A DNA stretch of 64,000 nt from Poriferisodalis sp965116245 (GTDB lineage: Bacteria > Actinomycetota > Acidimicrobiia > Acidimicrobiales > Poriferisodalaceae), in assembly GCA_965116245.1 (NCBI GenBank), contig OZ220497.1, positions 1,116,001-1,180,000 on the forward strand. The letters are read 5' to 3'. The notes beneath the pieces are model-generated. The model did not search any database. It was given only the letters and a program-made list of their open reading frames with translations, and had not been told where the DNA came from. The position numbers were made by a program, and so were the translations under genes. How positions within the stretch are numbered: the stretch's first letter is position 1; every line of letters starts with the position of its first letter. Shown here one piece after another: positions 9,047-17,802 of the stretch.

Positions 9047-9071
9047 GGTCCAAACAGCTAGCCCCGAACAG

Positions 9072-10451
9072 CTAGCTCAGCACCTGACGAACAGCGGTTG
9101 CCACAACTGCATCATCGGCTGGATCGACTGTGCGCAGATCAATCACAGTTGATTGCTCGAAAACCCGGGCGATCACTGGTGGATCGAACGCACGCAGCGC
9201 ATCCGTGTGGTCGCCGACTATTTCTATGCCCGCCGAAGGGATTTCCTGGCCGGGTACCGAGCCCGCACCAGCTAAGGCGGTCGTGCGGATTGGTTTGCCG
9301 ACACCCAGCGCGTCAGAGCGCTCTTCGAGCACCTTGACCGGCACTTGTGCCATGCGCCAAAACGGGATCGCGTCGGCGTCCTTACGCATGTATGCCAGTG
9401 CTACCGATTGCAGTGCCTCCAGCACCAAGGATCCGGGCCGGAAAGCCCGCATCAACGGGTGCGCGGCGCACGTCGCTACCAGCTCGGCCTGGCCGCAGAT
9501 GATGCCTGCTTGTGGTCCGCCCATGAGCTTGTCGCCCGAGAAGGTGACCAGCGCTGCGCCGCTAGCCAGTGTCTGGCGGACACCGGGCTCGTCGGCTAAC
9601 CAGGCGGGTCGTGTGCCTAACCACGGACAACGCTCGTCAAGCAGTCCCGAGCCCAGATCCGCTACTACGGGCGGCCCGATTTCGGCTAGGTCGGCTACGG
9701 CTGCTTCTTCGGTGAAGCCGGTGATCCGGTAGTTAGACGGATGCACTTTCATTAGCAGCGCAATGTCGCTCGCTTGGGCGGCCGCGCGGTAGTCGGCGGC
9801 GCGTGTGCGGTTGGTGGTGCCCACTTCCACTAGCTGTGCGCCAGATTGCGCCATCACCTCGGGCACTCGGAAGCCGCCGCCGATTTCCACTAGCTCGCCA
9901 CGAGACACCGCTACGCCACGCCCGTCGGCCAGAGCAGCTAGCACGAGTGTCACCGCAGCAGCGCAGTTGTTGACGACAAGTGCAGCTTGCGCACCCGTCA
10001 GTGTCTCAATCAGCAACGAAGCGTGGGTGTCGCGTGAACCGCGCTGGCCCGACTCCAGGTCAAACTCAAGGTTGCTGAACCGCGCTGGGCTGTGCTGGGT
10101 TGCCTTGTTGGGGCTTGCCCTGTTCTGGGTTGCCTTGTTTGGGGTTGCCTTGTTTGGGGTTGCCTTGTTTGGGGTTGCGTTGTGCTGCGTCGCACTGTCT
10201 TGTCTCGGACTGTCTTGTATTGGTTCACGGGAGAGGCCGAGCGGTGCTCGGCCCAGATTTGTGTGCAGCAAGACGCCCGTTGCGTTCACCGCTGGTCCCA
10301 GCAGACTGCGCCTCAGTCGGTGTGCCTGATGGACAGCCGAATCGGGATCGCCAGCAGCGATAGCCGCCCGAGCCGCAATAACCGCCAGTGGGTGCGGCAG
10401 CCCCACATGGGCGATTCGCAGCGCCAGGTCGTTGACCGATGGTGGCCTCAT
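9072..10451 (-). CDS. selA: L-seryl-tRNA(Sec) selenium transferase SelA
   Basis: PLP enzyme converting Ser-tRNA(Sec) to Sec-tRNA(Sec) using selenophosphate. NATGVLLHTNLGRAPL is at 56-71, the FSNLEFDLESGQRGSR substrate loop at 125-140, and the PLP lysine is K308 in SGDKLMGG. Between residues 74 and 122 this copy carries an insertion of about 45 residues built on a five-residue repeat (NKATP), encoded by 15-bp tandem DNA repeats. That position is normally a short surface loop preceding the conserved SNLEFDLE motif, so the enzyme can still be functional. The C terminus is complete. It is followed immediately by selB. Confidence 0.94.
   Translation of the reverse strand: MRPPSVNDLALRIAHVGLPHPLAVIAARAAIAAGDPDSAVHQAHRLRRSLLGPAVNATGVLLHTNLGRAPLGLSREPIQDSPRQDSATQHNATPNKATPNKATPNKATQNRASPNKATQHSPARFSNLEFDLESGQRGSRDTHASLLIETLTGAQAALVVNNCAAAVTLVLAALADGRGVAVSRGELVEIGGGFRVPEVMAQSGAQLVEVGTTNRTRAADYRAAAQASDIALLMKVHPSNYRITGFTEEAAVADLAEIGPPVVADLGSGLLDERCPWLGTRPAWLADEPGVRQTLASGAALVTFSGDKLMGGPQAGIICGQAELVATCAAHPLMRAFRPGSLVLEALQSVALAYMRKDADAIPFWRMAQVPVKVLEERSDALGVGKPIRTTALAGAGSVPGQEIPSAGIEIVGDHTDALRAFDPPVIARVFEQSTVIDLRTVDPADDAVVATAVRQVLS
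10098..10217. repeat. 15-bp tandem repeat array inside selA
   Basis: About eight units of the form ggttgccttgtttgg. Three central copies (10128-10172) are identical, with decay to either side. The reading frame is preserved (the unit is a multiple of three) and it encodes the NKATP repeats of SelA. Confidence 0.9.
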
Positions 10452-10523
10452 GGTTCGGCCAAATAGAGCCAGTCCATACTTGGTTCGGCCAAATTGGGCC
10501 AGACCAAATTTGGCCGGGCCAGT
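10452..10523. repeat. Imperfect direct repeats between mrp and selA
   Basis: This 72-bp spacer consists largely of repeats of a ttggttcggccaaat-like unit (about four variants), with partly self-complementary ggccaaatttggcc. It may also act as a weak hairpin between the two genes. Confidence 0.55.
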
Positions 10524-11783
10524 TCAGCCACGTCGAATGCCGAGCGCGACCGGTACTGGACCGTCCATGCGGGCGGTACAGGTACCCATATCTACCGGCG
10601 GGCAAATTTCTGTCACCAAGCGCTCAGTGACCTGCTCAAACACGGCGGCACTGTGTAACTCGTTGATGGGTACTTCGTTACCGGGTGTGTCGTTGTTGCT
10701 GGACGTCTCGCTGGTCAGATTGCTCGCGCGTCCACCAATCGTCACAGGCTCGCCCGTGTCACCGCCATCGGAGACGGCACGTTCAAGCGGAATCGAACCC
10801 AATAGCGGTACGCCAAGGTCGGCCGCTAGACGCTCTCCGCCACCTTCACCGAACAATGGCCATCGCTGACCGTCCGGTGTTACGAATGCGCCCATGTTCT
10901 CCACCACACCGACGATCGGCATGTGGCTGCGTCTTGCCATGTCGGCCACTCGTACCGCCACCTTCTGGGCGCTTAGCGCAGGCGTGGTCACCACCAGCAT
11001 CGCGGCTTGTGGCAGCAGACGGGCGAGCGCCATCTGCACGTCGCCGGTCCCAGGCGGCATGTCAATCAGCAGGTAGTCCAGCTCGCCCCAGTCCACGTCG
11101 TGTAGGAACTGCTCAACGGCCTTAGCGAGCATGAGTCCGCGCCACATCAGGGCGGTCTCCTCGGTTTCGACTAGCAGCCCGGTAGAGACGACTTTTAGGA
11201 GTCCTTCGCCGATTTGCCGCTCGTCGGGCACGATCTTGCCCCGTTTTTCTCCTGTAGCAGGTGGCCTGGCGCCTAGACGACCTTCCATACCGAGCATCCG
11301 GGGGATGCTGAACCCCCAGATGTCCGCGTCCAGCACGCCCACCACAAAGCCGCGCTTAGCCAGTGCGGCTGCCAGGTTCACTGTCACCGACGACTTGCCC
11401 ACACCGCCCTTGCCTGATGCCACCGACAGCACCCGCGCGCTGGCTGGCACTTGCGTTGGCGTTGCGTTGTCACGTGCGGTCCGGCGGGCGCGTTCCATGA
11501 CGCGAGCCTTCTCGGCAGCGTTCAGCTCATCCCAGTGCAGCCTCACGTTGTTGATGCCCGCCAGCCCGGCCACACGTGTTTCGCAATCACGCTTGATGGT
11601 GGCGCGCAGCGGGCAGCCAGCAGTGGTCAGCGCCACCGTCACATGTCCGACATTGCCCTCGCGATAAGCGCTACGCACCATGCCCAGGTCAACGATGTTG
11701 TCACCTAACTCGGGGTCCATAACTCCGCGCAAGACAGCGATCATCGCCTCATCATTGGAGGGAGCGTCACCGGAGGAGCCCAT
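10524..11783 (-). CDS. mrp: Mrp/NBP35-family iron-sulfur cluster carrier ATPase
   Basis: P-loop ATPase carrying Fe-S clusters to apoproteins. An N-terminal MIP18/DUF59 domain (VMDPELGDNIVDLGMV) is joined to a deviant Walker A ATPase domain (SGKGGVGKSS, about residue 123). Other family motifs include LDADIWGFS and DYLLIDMPPGTGD. The ATG at 11783 is chosen because the 24 residues before it are not conserved. The CxxC that many ApbC/Mrp proteins have after VxENM is replaced by a TPDG stretch, so cluster binding may use other residues. A short low-complexity segment lies near the C terminus (SNLTSETSSNNDTPG). It is divergent from erpA, a second Fe-S cluster protein, across about 270 bp. Confidence 0.93.
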   Translation of the reverse strand: MGSSGDAPSNDEAMIAVLRGVMDPELGDNIVDLGMVRSAYREGNVGHVTVALTTAGCPLRATIKRDCETRVAGLAGINNVRLHWDELNAAEKARVMERARRTARDNATPTQVPASARVLSVASGKGGVGKSSVTVNLAAALAKRGFVVGVLDADIWGFSIPRMLGMEGRLGARPPATGEKRGKIVPDERQIGEGLLKVVSTGLLVETEETALMWRGLMLAKAVEQFLHDVDWGELDYLLIDMPPGTGDVQMALARLLPQAAMLVVTTPALSAQKVAVRVADMARRSHMPIVGVVENMGAFVTPDGQRWPLFGEGGGERLAADLGVPLLGSIPLERAVSDGGDTGEPVTIGGRASNLTSETSSNNDTPGNEVPINELHSAAVFEQVTERLVTEICPPVDMGTCTARMDGPVPVALGIRRG

Positions 11784-12056
11784 GAGTTGCAGGTTATTGG
11801 GCTTGGCGGGTATTGATAGTAGACACTTGTCACGACTCACGACGCCCCACAGCACCTATCGACGCCTCACAAGACCTCACAAGCCAGCATCACCCGAAGT
11901 CGACCAGCACGAACCGAAGTTGAGCAGAACTCACTGGCGTGCGCTATAGGCCTGCACGATTTGAGTCTTTGGCACTAGCATGAGACGCTAAGAACTGGCC
12001 TAGAAGCCCAAGACATGACTACCCAGACATGACTACCCAATTCGGGAGACGCTCTT
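11784..12056. other. Divergent intergenic region between mrp and erpA
   Basis: 273 bp without a credible gene. It must hold both divergent promoters. Short duplications are visible (acatgactaccc twice near 12012-12040). I see no convincing operator or riboswitch. Confidence 0.4.
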
Positions 12057-12392
12057 GTGATCACTCTGACTGACACTGCTGCTGAGAAAGTCCAAGAACT
12101 CATCGCCCAAGAACTCTCCGAGACAGGCGGAGACACCGCGTTGGCGCTGCGTGTTGCGGTGCGGCCCGGCGGATGCTCCGGTTTCAGCTACGAAATGTTC
12201 TTTGATTCTGAAGTGGCCAACGACGACATGGCATCTGCCTACGGCGATGTCAAAGTCGTATCGGACCCGATGAGCGCTCAGTTGCTCGAAGGCGCCACAC
12301 TTGACTTCACCGACGGATTGATGGGCTCAGGTTTCGCGATTGATAATCCCAACGCGCAACGCACCTGCGGTTGCGGTAACTCGTTCAGCTGA
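12057..12392 (+). CDS. erpA: HesB/IscA-type iron-sulfur cluster insertion protein ErpA
   Basis: A-type carrier that hands Fe-S clusters to target enzymes. The 111-residue protein has the three conserved cysteines C40 (GGCSGF), C104 and C106 (TCGCGNSF). The start is GTG with a GGGAG-like site upstream. It lies between mrp and the 2Fe-2S protein downstream, a plausible client. Confidence 0.95.
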   Translation: MITLTDTAAEKVQELIAQELSETGGDTALALRVAVRPGGCSGFSYEMFFDSEVANDDMASAYGDVKVVSDPMSAQLLEGATLDFTDGLMGSGFAIDNPNAQRTCGCGNSFS

Positions 12393-12490
12393 CCTGTGCC
12401 TCTAGCAAGTTTGGCCGCTAGCGAGTTCGGCATTTCCAACGAGTTCGGCATCTAGCGAATTTGGCATCTAGCGAGTTGGGGGCCCGCCGT

Positions 12491-14143
12491 GTGGGCCTAG
12501 ACGAGAAGATCGCTTTCGTCGTTGATGGCCGCGCCGTTGAGGTGCCCGATGATGGCGACTCGCTGCTTGGCGTCCTGCGTGACCATTTGGGCATTGAAGC
12601 GGTGCTGGATGGTTGCAGCCCGCAGGGCCAGTGCGGCTGTTGCACTGTTCTGGTTGACGACGCTCCTCGGGTGTCCTGTGTTACGCCAGCGCGCCGGGTC
12701 GCTGGTCGGCGGGTGACTACCGCCGCCGGACTCACTCCGACCGAGCAGCAACGATGGTCTGAGGCGTTCTTGGCCTGCGGCGCAACACAGTGCGGCTTTT
12801 GCACGCCCGGCATTGTGTGTCGCTTCGTAGGTCATGAGCGCCGTGGCGCCGACTTGTCGGATCGCAACACGGTTGACAAGGCACTCGCTGCGCACTTGTG
12901 CCGTTGCACGGGTTGGCAGACCATCCGCGAAGCAGCGGCGCTAGTTGCCACCTCATCGGCCCCGCCGCGGCAGCCAGCGCAAGATGCTGAACGCGACGCG
13001 TCGGCTGCGATGCGCCGCGCCAGCCTCGAAACGGGTGGCCCCCAGCGGTCTACGTCGGCCAGCGTGCTCGGCGGCTTGAGCTTCGGGGCAGACGGAGCGC
13101 CTGAGGGGACGCTTACCGCTGTCGCGGGACCAACTGGTGACTGGCACTGCGGCGCCAGCTTGGCCGAAGCCCGACGGAGCGCTGGCAAGACCCAGGGGCG
13201 TCGCACAACGCTTGAATCTGTTCCACCTATTGCGGTCCCCGAGCCGCCTGGAGGTGTCACTTGGGATGTCCAGCTCGCCACCTGCTGGAGCGACCCTGGA
13301 TATCTGGAGACCGATGCTGCCTGGTGCGTGCCGGGCGGCGTGCCATCGGATCCGCTGGCGAACGGCGGAGCGTTCGGCGCTAAGTCGTCCTCGCCCGTTC
13401 GCGAAGAGGCACAACAGTTGGCCTACGAGCTTGGCGTGCCGGTTCGCGTGCTGTGGTCTCGCGAGGATGTGATGCGGCGCGGACCGAAGCGTCCGCCGCT
13501 GGCTGCAGGCTTGCGTGCCGATGGCACGGGCATCGTGCATGTCGCTCGCACTGCCGGAGCCGCCGACGTGCTGCGAGCGGTGCTACCAGCAGCCGATGTA
13601 GTTGAAGTGGACATTCCAGGCCCACCCACATCAACTGCGCTGCGCGCTGCACCCTGGGCCGAAGCACAAATGCTGGCAGCGGCTTTGAAATGTCTTCAAA
13701 GAGCCGGTCCTCAAAGAAGCAGCGGTCAACGTGGCGGGCCTGGTCACGTCAGCCCGGCCACCGTCGAGGTTGTGTCGCATGGTGGCGCTGTAGCGCGCGC
13801 CACGGTTGGGCCTAACGGCATCGCAGACGACATATCTGTACGTGTTGACGCCGGAGACCCTCTGGACGCTGTCACATTGCGCAGCTACGCCATCGGTGCT
13901 AGCCACATGGCGTGGAGCTGGGTGACCTCCGAAGCCCTGACAGTAGATGCAAACGGTGAAATCGGCGACCTGACTATCCGCAGCATCGGCATAGCCCGCT
14001 GCGCCGATACTCCTCACATTGAGGTCACGTTTGAACACTCGCTCCGGACGCCGGTGCCGGCTGGCGATGCCGTGTTCGCGGCGGTTGCGGCCGCTACCTG
14101 GATTAGTCGCGGCGTGCCTGTTGCGCTCCCCACAGGCCGGTGA
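12491..14143 (+). CDS. 2Fe-2S protein fused to a shortened xanthine-dehydrogenase-like molybdopterin domain
   Basis: Residues 1-150 are the two 2Fe-2S domains of molybdenum hydroxylases: plant-type ferredoxin motif DGCSPQGQCGCC with a later VSC, then CGATQCGFC and HLCRCTGW. The remaining 400 residues resemble pieces of the large molybdopterin subunit: NGGAFGAKSSS (compare GGGFGGK), LGVPVRVLWSREDVMRRGPKRPP, PGPPTSTALRAAPWAEA and the C-terminal RSYAIGASHMAWSWVTSEAL and RSIGIARCADTP. A normal large subunit is about 750 residues, so roughly half is missing. The GTG at 12491 is preferred (GGGGG upstream) over the TTG at 12461. Its neighbours erpA and mrp fit Fe-S maturation. The substrate is unknown; it may be a condensed enzyme or a degenerate relic. 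Confidence 0.75.
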   Translation: MGLDEKIAFVVDGRAVEVPDDGDSLLGVLRDHLGIEAVLDGCSPQGQCGCCTVLVDDAPRVSCVTPARRVAGRRVTTAAGLTPTEQQRWSEAFLACGATQCGFCTPGIVCRFVGHERRGADLSDRNTVDKALAAHLCRCTGWQTIREAAALVATSSAPPRQPAQDAERDASAAMRRASLETGGPQRSTSASVLGGLSFGADGAPEGTLTAVAGPTGDWHCGASLAEARRSAGKTQGRRTTLESVPPIAVPEPPGGVTWDVQLATCWSDPGYLETDAAWCVPGGVPSDPLANGGAFGAKSSSPVREEAQQLAYELGVPVRVLWSREDVMRRGPKRPPLAAGLRADGTGIVHVARTAGAADVLRAVLPAADVVEVDIPGPPTSTALRAAPWAEAQMLAAALKCLQRAGPQRSSGQRGGPGHVSPATVEVVSHGGAVARATVGPNGIADDISVRVDAGDPLDAVTLRSYAIGASHMAWSWVTSEALTVDANGEIGDLTIRSIGIARCADTPHIEVTFEHSLRTPVPAGDAVFAAVAAATWISRGVPVALPTGR

Positions 14144-14197
14144 TCCCATACAGCTTGCCGCTTGCTGCTTGCCGGTTGGCGCTAACGTCGCTCACGG

Positions 14198-14659
14198 ATG
14201 GCTGAACCAGCTCTTGACAAGCTCCGGCGCCTAGTTGCTGCCGAACACGGTCTTTGCAGTTTTGTCTGTTTGGACTCGCGCGGCGCTCCGCACGTCTCAA
14301 TAGTCAACGCCGGGGTTATGGACAATCCGACCAACGGAGAGACCAGCGTTGCGTGTGTGGTGCGTGCCGATGCGCGCAAGGCCTCTTTGCTGCGCGACGA
14401 TCCTCAGGCGGCGGTGGCGTTTCGCCACAGGTGGGACTGGATTGCCGTTCACGGCACAGCCCAACTCATCGGCCTGGACGATCCGGTTGATGGTGTCGCC
14501 GATGCAGATATTCCAGAGTTGCTGCGCGATGTGTTCCGCTGCGCAGGCGGCACCCATGAAGACTGGGCCGAATACGACAGGGTTATGGCCGAGCAGCGAC
14601 GCTTGGCAGTATTCGTGTCGCTTGACAAAATCACGTCCAACGCTCGCAGCATTAGTTGA
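14198..14659 (+). CDS. PPOX-class (pyridoxamine 5'-phosphate oxidase-like) flavin/F420 oxidoreductase
   Basis: A 153-residue split-barrel protein. The N-terminal FVCLDSRGAPHVSIVN and the central RKASLLRDDPQAAVAF and AVHGTAQLIG strands match small actinobacterial PPOX proteins that use F420 or FMN. The cofactor and substrate are not readable from sequence. It is co-directional with the 2Fe-2S protein (54 bp gap) and with the RidA gene downstream. Confidence 0.8.
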   Translation: MAEPALDKLRRLVAAEHGLCSFVCLDSRGAPHVSIVNAGVMDNPTNGETSVACVVRADARKASLLRDDPQAAVAFRHRWDWIAVHGTAQLIGLDDPVDGVADADIPELLRDVFRCAGGTHEDWAEYDRVMAEQRRLAVFVSLDKITSNARSIS

Positions 14660-14683
14660 AACAAGACAGTTGAGTCAGATCAG

Positions 14684-15028
14684 ATGGCAGCACCTCTAGC
14701 TCATTATTCGAAGTGGTACCGATCAGGCGACTTTGTTTTCGTCTCTGGCCAGATCGGCTTGGTTGATGGCGTACTAGCTGAAGGCGTGGAAGCTCAAACC
14801 CGGGCCGTGCTCGCAAACCTTGAAGAAGCGCTGGCAGAAGCCGGTGGCACATTGGCCGATGTGGTCAAATGCCTCGCGTTCATGACCGACATCGGCGACT
14901 TTTCGCGCATCAACGCGATCTACGCCGAGAGTTTCGGCGATCACCGCCCGGCTCGCAGCGCCGTTGCGGTAGCAGCGCTTCCTCTGAACGCTGCGGTGGA
15001 GATCGAGGCCATAGCGCACCTACCTTGA
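14684..15028 (+). CDS. RidA/YjgF-family enamine/imine deaminase
   Basis: A 114-residue trimeric-fold protein. The family normally hydrolyses reactive 2-aminoacrylate-type enamines. FVSGQIGL near residue 22, the VKCLAFMTD helix-strand, RPARSAVAVAALP with the conserved Arg, and the terminal VEIEAIA motif with its Glu are all present. It follows the PPOX gene after 24 bp. Confidence 0.9.
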   Translation: MAAPLAHYSKWYRSGDFVFVSGQIGLVDGVLAEGVEAQTRAVLANLEEALAEAGGTLADVVKCLAFMTDIGDFSRINAIYAESFGDHRPARSAVAVAALPLNAAVEIEAIAHLP

Positions 15029-15037
15029 CGTCTCTTG

Positions 15038-15085
15038 CCTGCGTGGGCACTGTCCTGAGTGGGCACTGGCCTGAGTGGGCACTGT
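15038..15085. repeat. Three 16-bp tandem copies after ridA
   Basis: The unit cctgagtgggcactgt is present three times head to tail with one or two differences per copy. It lies in the ridA to small-membrane-gene spacer. Confidence 0.85.
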
Positions 15086-15118
15086 CTCATTTGACTTGGG
15101 CTCATTAGACTTAGGGCC

Positions 15119-15274
15119 ATGTTCGGCGCGATAGCCATTGTGGTGGTGCTCCTGCTGAGCCCTTTCATCATCACGATGTCTTTGGTGGCGGTTGCGGCGG
15201 TCTTAGGCAAGCTGCTGCACCAGGATGCCGAAGAGCGCCACAGCGGCAGCTCCCTCATACAGACCAACACTTGA
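15119..15274 (+). CDS. Small single-span membrane protein (51 residues)
   Basis: An open frame from ATG 15119 encodes 51 residues. Residues 3-31 are strongly hydrophobic (AIAIVVVLLLSPF then MSLVAVAAVLG), followed by a charged tail HQDAEERHSG. No family is recognised. A possible weak ribosome binding site (taggg) precedes it. The stop lies in a short aaccaacacttga duplication. It is convergent with the GlnR-like gene. Confidence 0.5.
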   Translation: MFGAIAIVVVLLLSPFIITMSLVAVAAVLGKLLHQDAEERHSGSSLIQTNT

Positions 15275-15308
15275 CTAGACCAACACTTGACCACTAACGC
15301 TTGAACTC

Positions 15309-16082
15309 TTAGCGCCAGGCGTAGGTGCCAAGTCGGTACCCGACCGACCGAACAGTCTGGATCAGGTTCGAGTTCTCCTCGCCTAGCTTCGCCCGCAACC
15401 GCCGGATATGGACATCCACGGTTCGCGCTCCGCCGTAGTACTCATAACCCCAGACCTGGTTCAGTAGCGCCTCTCGCGTGAACACTCGCCCGGGCTGCGA
15501 GGCCAGGAAACGCAACAGCTCGTACTCCATGTATGTGAGGTCAAGCGGGTGTTCGGCCACGACAGCCTCGTAGGTACCCAGGTTGATACGTAGCGGGCCA
15601 TATTCAACGATGTCACCGTGGTCGCCTGTGTTGCTCGACTTGTTGAGCGAGGTTGCTGTCAGATGTGCCAGACGGGCTTGGAGCTCGCGCGGATGAAACG
15701 GGTCCAAGCAGAAATCGTCATACAGGTCGTCATGTCCAGCAAGTTCGTCAAGCGCGTCGCCACGCACTAGCAGCAGTATTCGTTGTTTCGCGGCGGCGTG
15801 CTCACGCAACGCTCGCGCCACAGTCCAAGCCAGGTCCGTGCTGCTGAGGTCCCGCGGCTTGATTGGCGTGTTGGGGGCTGTGCTGGCCGTCTCGCCGCGG
15901 TTTGCATCACCGCTCATCCCATCAGCATCAAGCCGGATGATCGCTGAACCCCAGCCGTCCGCCGGTGCTCCCGCAGCCACGTCCGCTGAGTCGGCCACTG
16001 GCTTCCAGGCGTAGCCGCCCAGGTCCAAGAACCGCGCCAACTCTGTGTTAATCGTCGCAGGGTGGACGGCATACATGTTCAT
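15309..16082 (-). CDS. glnR: GlnR-like OmpR-type transcriptional regulator
   Basis: The C-terminal 95 residues are an OmpR winged helix (LTYMEYELLRFLASQPGR, REALLNQVWG, RTVDVHIRRLRAKLGEE, VRSVGYRL). The N-terminal half is a receiver-like domain without the canonical phosphorylation pocket, and it holds a Gly/Asp/Thr-rich insertion near residue 55. Actinobacterial GlnR proteins have the same atypical receiver and control nitrogen genes, and this gene overlaps the stop of glnA by one base (TGATG), which implies translational coupling. The start at 16082 is chosen for that overlap. The role is inferred from domain and context; it could be another orphan regulator. Confidence 0.78.
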   Translation of the reverse strand: MNMYAVHPATINTELARFLDLGGYAWKPVADSADVAAGAPADGWGSAIIRLDADGMSGDANRGETASTAPNTPIKPRDLSSTDLAWTVARALREHAAAKQRILLLVRGDALDELAGHDDLYDDFCLDPFHPRELQARLAHLTATSLNKSSNTGDHGDIVEYGPLRINLGTYEAVVAEHPLDLTYMEYELLRFLASQPGRVFTREALLNQVWGYEYYGGARTVDVHIRRLRAKLGEENSNLIQTVRSVGYRLGTYAWR

Positions 16083-17521
16083 CACACCGCTGTGAAGTAC
16101 CTGTCCAACTCGAATGGTGTCACCTGTGACTGATAGGCCGACCATTCTCGTCGCTTGTTGCGCAGGAACCAGCGGAACAAATGTTGTCCAAGCGTCTCGG
16201 CTACGAGCGCGCTGCCTTCCATCTCATCGAGCGCTTCATCCAGGGAGGCTGGCAAGTGGTATCCATAGGCCGGTCCGCCGTGCTCGCTGTAACCGGTAAT
16301 GGAAGGGGGAGTCTCGGGCGGCAGCTCGTAGCCCTCCTCGATGCCCTTCAGTCCAGCGGCCAAGATGACGGCGAACGCTAGATATGGGTTGGCGGCGGGG
16401 TCTGGTGCCCGGTATTCGACCCGCGTTGAGTCCTCCCCACGTGTCGGCGGCACACGGATCAGCGCGGCGCGGTTGCTGCGAGCCCACGAGATGGCTACGG
16501 GTGCCTCATAGCCAGCAATCAGCCGCTTGTAGCTGTTGACGAGCTGGTTGGTGACGGCGGTGATTTCCCGCGCGTGAGCTAGCAGCCCAGCCACGAAACC
16601 GCGTGCGACATCCGATAGACCGTCGGACGCGTCCGGTTCGCTGAACGCGTTGCGTCCTTCGCGAAACAACGACATATGGGTGTGCATGCCTGAGCCCTGC
16701 ACGCCAGCCAGTGGCTTGGGCATGAACGTGGCATGCACGTTGTGCTCAATGGCGATCTCGCGCACCAGCATCCGAAAGGTCATGACGCTGTCGGCCATGG
16801 TGAGCGCATCGGAGTAGCGCAAGTCGATCTCGTGTTGCGATGGAGCGTCCTCGTGGAATGAGTACTCAACAGGTATGCCCATCAACTCAAGTGCGCTCAG
16901 AGTGCGGTGCCTGATGTTGGAGGCAATGTCGGCTGTGGTCAGGTCGAAATAGCTGCCATCGTCGAGTGGCACCGGTCGTCCGTCTACTCGTTCGGATTCG
17001 AACAAGAAATACTCCATCTCCGGTGCGACATAGAACGTGTATCCGGCGGCGCGTCCCCGTTCCATGACCCGGCGCAGCACCCCCCTTGGGTCGCCATCGA
17101 ATCGGGTGCCGTCGGAGCCGGTGATATCGCAGAACATTCGGGCGGAGACCTCGTCGCCGCTGCCTTTGCGGGCTGGCAGGAGCTCAAAGGTCCCGGGGTC
17201 GGGCACCGCCACCATGTCAGCCTCAGCGATGCGGCTAAAGCCCTCTATGGACGATCCGTCAAAGGTCATGCCGTGGTCAAACGCCGCTTCTAGCTCGGCT
17301 GGCGAGATGGCGAACGACTTGAGTTGACCAGTCACATCGGTGAACCACAGCCGCACGAGACGCACGCGACGCTCGGTGACTCGGCGCAGTACGTATTCCT
17401 GAGGTAGTTCCCGTTCCTGAGGTAGTTCCCGATCTTGGGGTTGCTCTGGGTCCGTCATATCGGCGGGGCTCGAGACTATTGGAGTTTGGGTATCTGGGGT
17501 CTTGGCATCTGGGACGTTCAC
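16082..17521 (-). CDS. glnA: glutamine synthetase type I
   Basis: Makes glutamine from glutamate, ammonia and ATP. It contains FTDVTGQLKSF, FDGSSIEGF, the APEMEYFLF metal ligands, SGMHTHMS, and the ATP loop NRAALIRVPPTR. After a non-conserved leader of about 40 residues with QERELPQE repeats (18-bp DNA repeats) the core is about 440 residues, close to the GSI-alpha length. A Tyr sits in GYELPPE near the position of the adenylylation loop, but no adenylyltransferase is in this window. The GTG start has a GAGGGGG site upstream. It is co-transcribed with the GlnR-like gene and divergent from the type II enzyme. Confidence 0.95.
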   Translation of the reverse strand: MNVPDAKTPDTQTPIVSSPADMTDPEQPQDRELPQERELPQEYVLRRVTERRVRLVRLWFTDVTGQLKSFAISPAELEAAFDHGMTFDGSSIEGFSRIAEADMVAVPDPGTFELLPARKGSGDEVSARMFCDITGSDGTRFDGDPRGVLRRVMERGRAAGYTFYVAPEMEYFLFESERVDGRPVPLDDGSYFDLTTADIASNIRHRTLSALELMGIPVEYSFHEDAPSQHEIDLRYSDALTMADSVMTFRMLVREIAIEHNVHATFMPKPLAGVQGSGMHTHMSLFREGRNAFSEPDASDGLSDVARGFVAGLLAHAREITAVTNQLVNSYKRLIAGYEAPVAISWARSNRAALIRVPPTRGEDSTRVEYRAPDPAANPYLAFAVILAAGLKGIEEGYELPPETPPSITGYSEHGGPAYGYHLPASLDEALDEMEGSALVAETLGQHLFRWFLRNKRREWSAYQSQVTPFELDRYFTAV

Positions 17522-17584
17522 CTAGCTATCCCCCTCTTGCCGCCTCGTAGGTCGTCTACCACAGTCGCATAAGACGATTGTCGT

Positions 17585-17624
17585 AGACATCTGGACATCA
17601 CGCGGATGTCCATTGTTTGGACAT
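17585..17624. promoter_or_regulatory. Palindromic GGACATC operator candidate
   Basis: TGGACATC-acgcg-GATGTCCA at 17592-17612 is a perfect 8-bp inverted repeat. An AGACATC copy abuts it on the left (17585-17591) and another TGGACAT follows at 17618-17624. This looks like a dimer binding site plus extra half-sites. The regulator is unknown; the neighbouring GlnR-like protein is one candidate. Confidence 0.6.
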
Positions 17625-17802
17625 TGCGGGGTCATTGTCGGGGCTGGCGACACGCCTGGACTGTCGCCGGAGCCAACTTCACGCGTTGTTCACATTTGGG
17701 CAATGGTGCCGAAACGCTGCCGGGTTTGAATAGCCGTCTGTATTGTGGGCTGGAAATACGATGCACTGGAAATGATGCACTGGAAATACTGTGCATTGGA
17801 CA

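Noticed and set aside
7805..9061. 418-residue open frame on the plus strand
   Set aside because: It lies entirely antisense to selB, whose protein is convincing throughout; high G+C DNA commonly leaves such long antisense frames open. It shows no recognisable domain.
10785..10810. tRNA-like GGAATCGAACCC motif
   Set aside because: It sits inside the coding frame of mrp and has no matching stems or acceptor arm.
12491..14160. The 2Fe-2S protein as a selenoprotein with its TGA stop read as Sec
   Set aside because: After the TGA at its end the frame carries no family-like sequence and stops soon; no convincing SECIS stem was recognised.
17689..17716. Classical GlnR box
   Set aside because: Only a ttcac-N17-gaaac match, with the central half-sites not matching; too weak to call.
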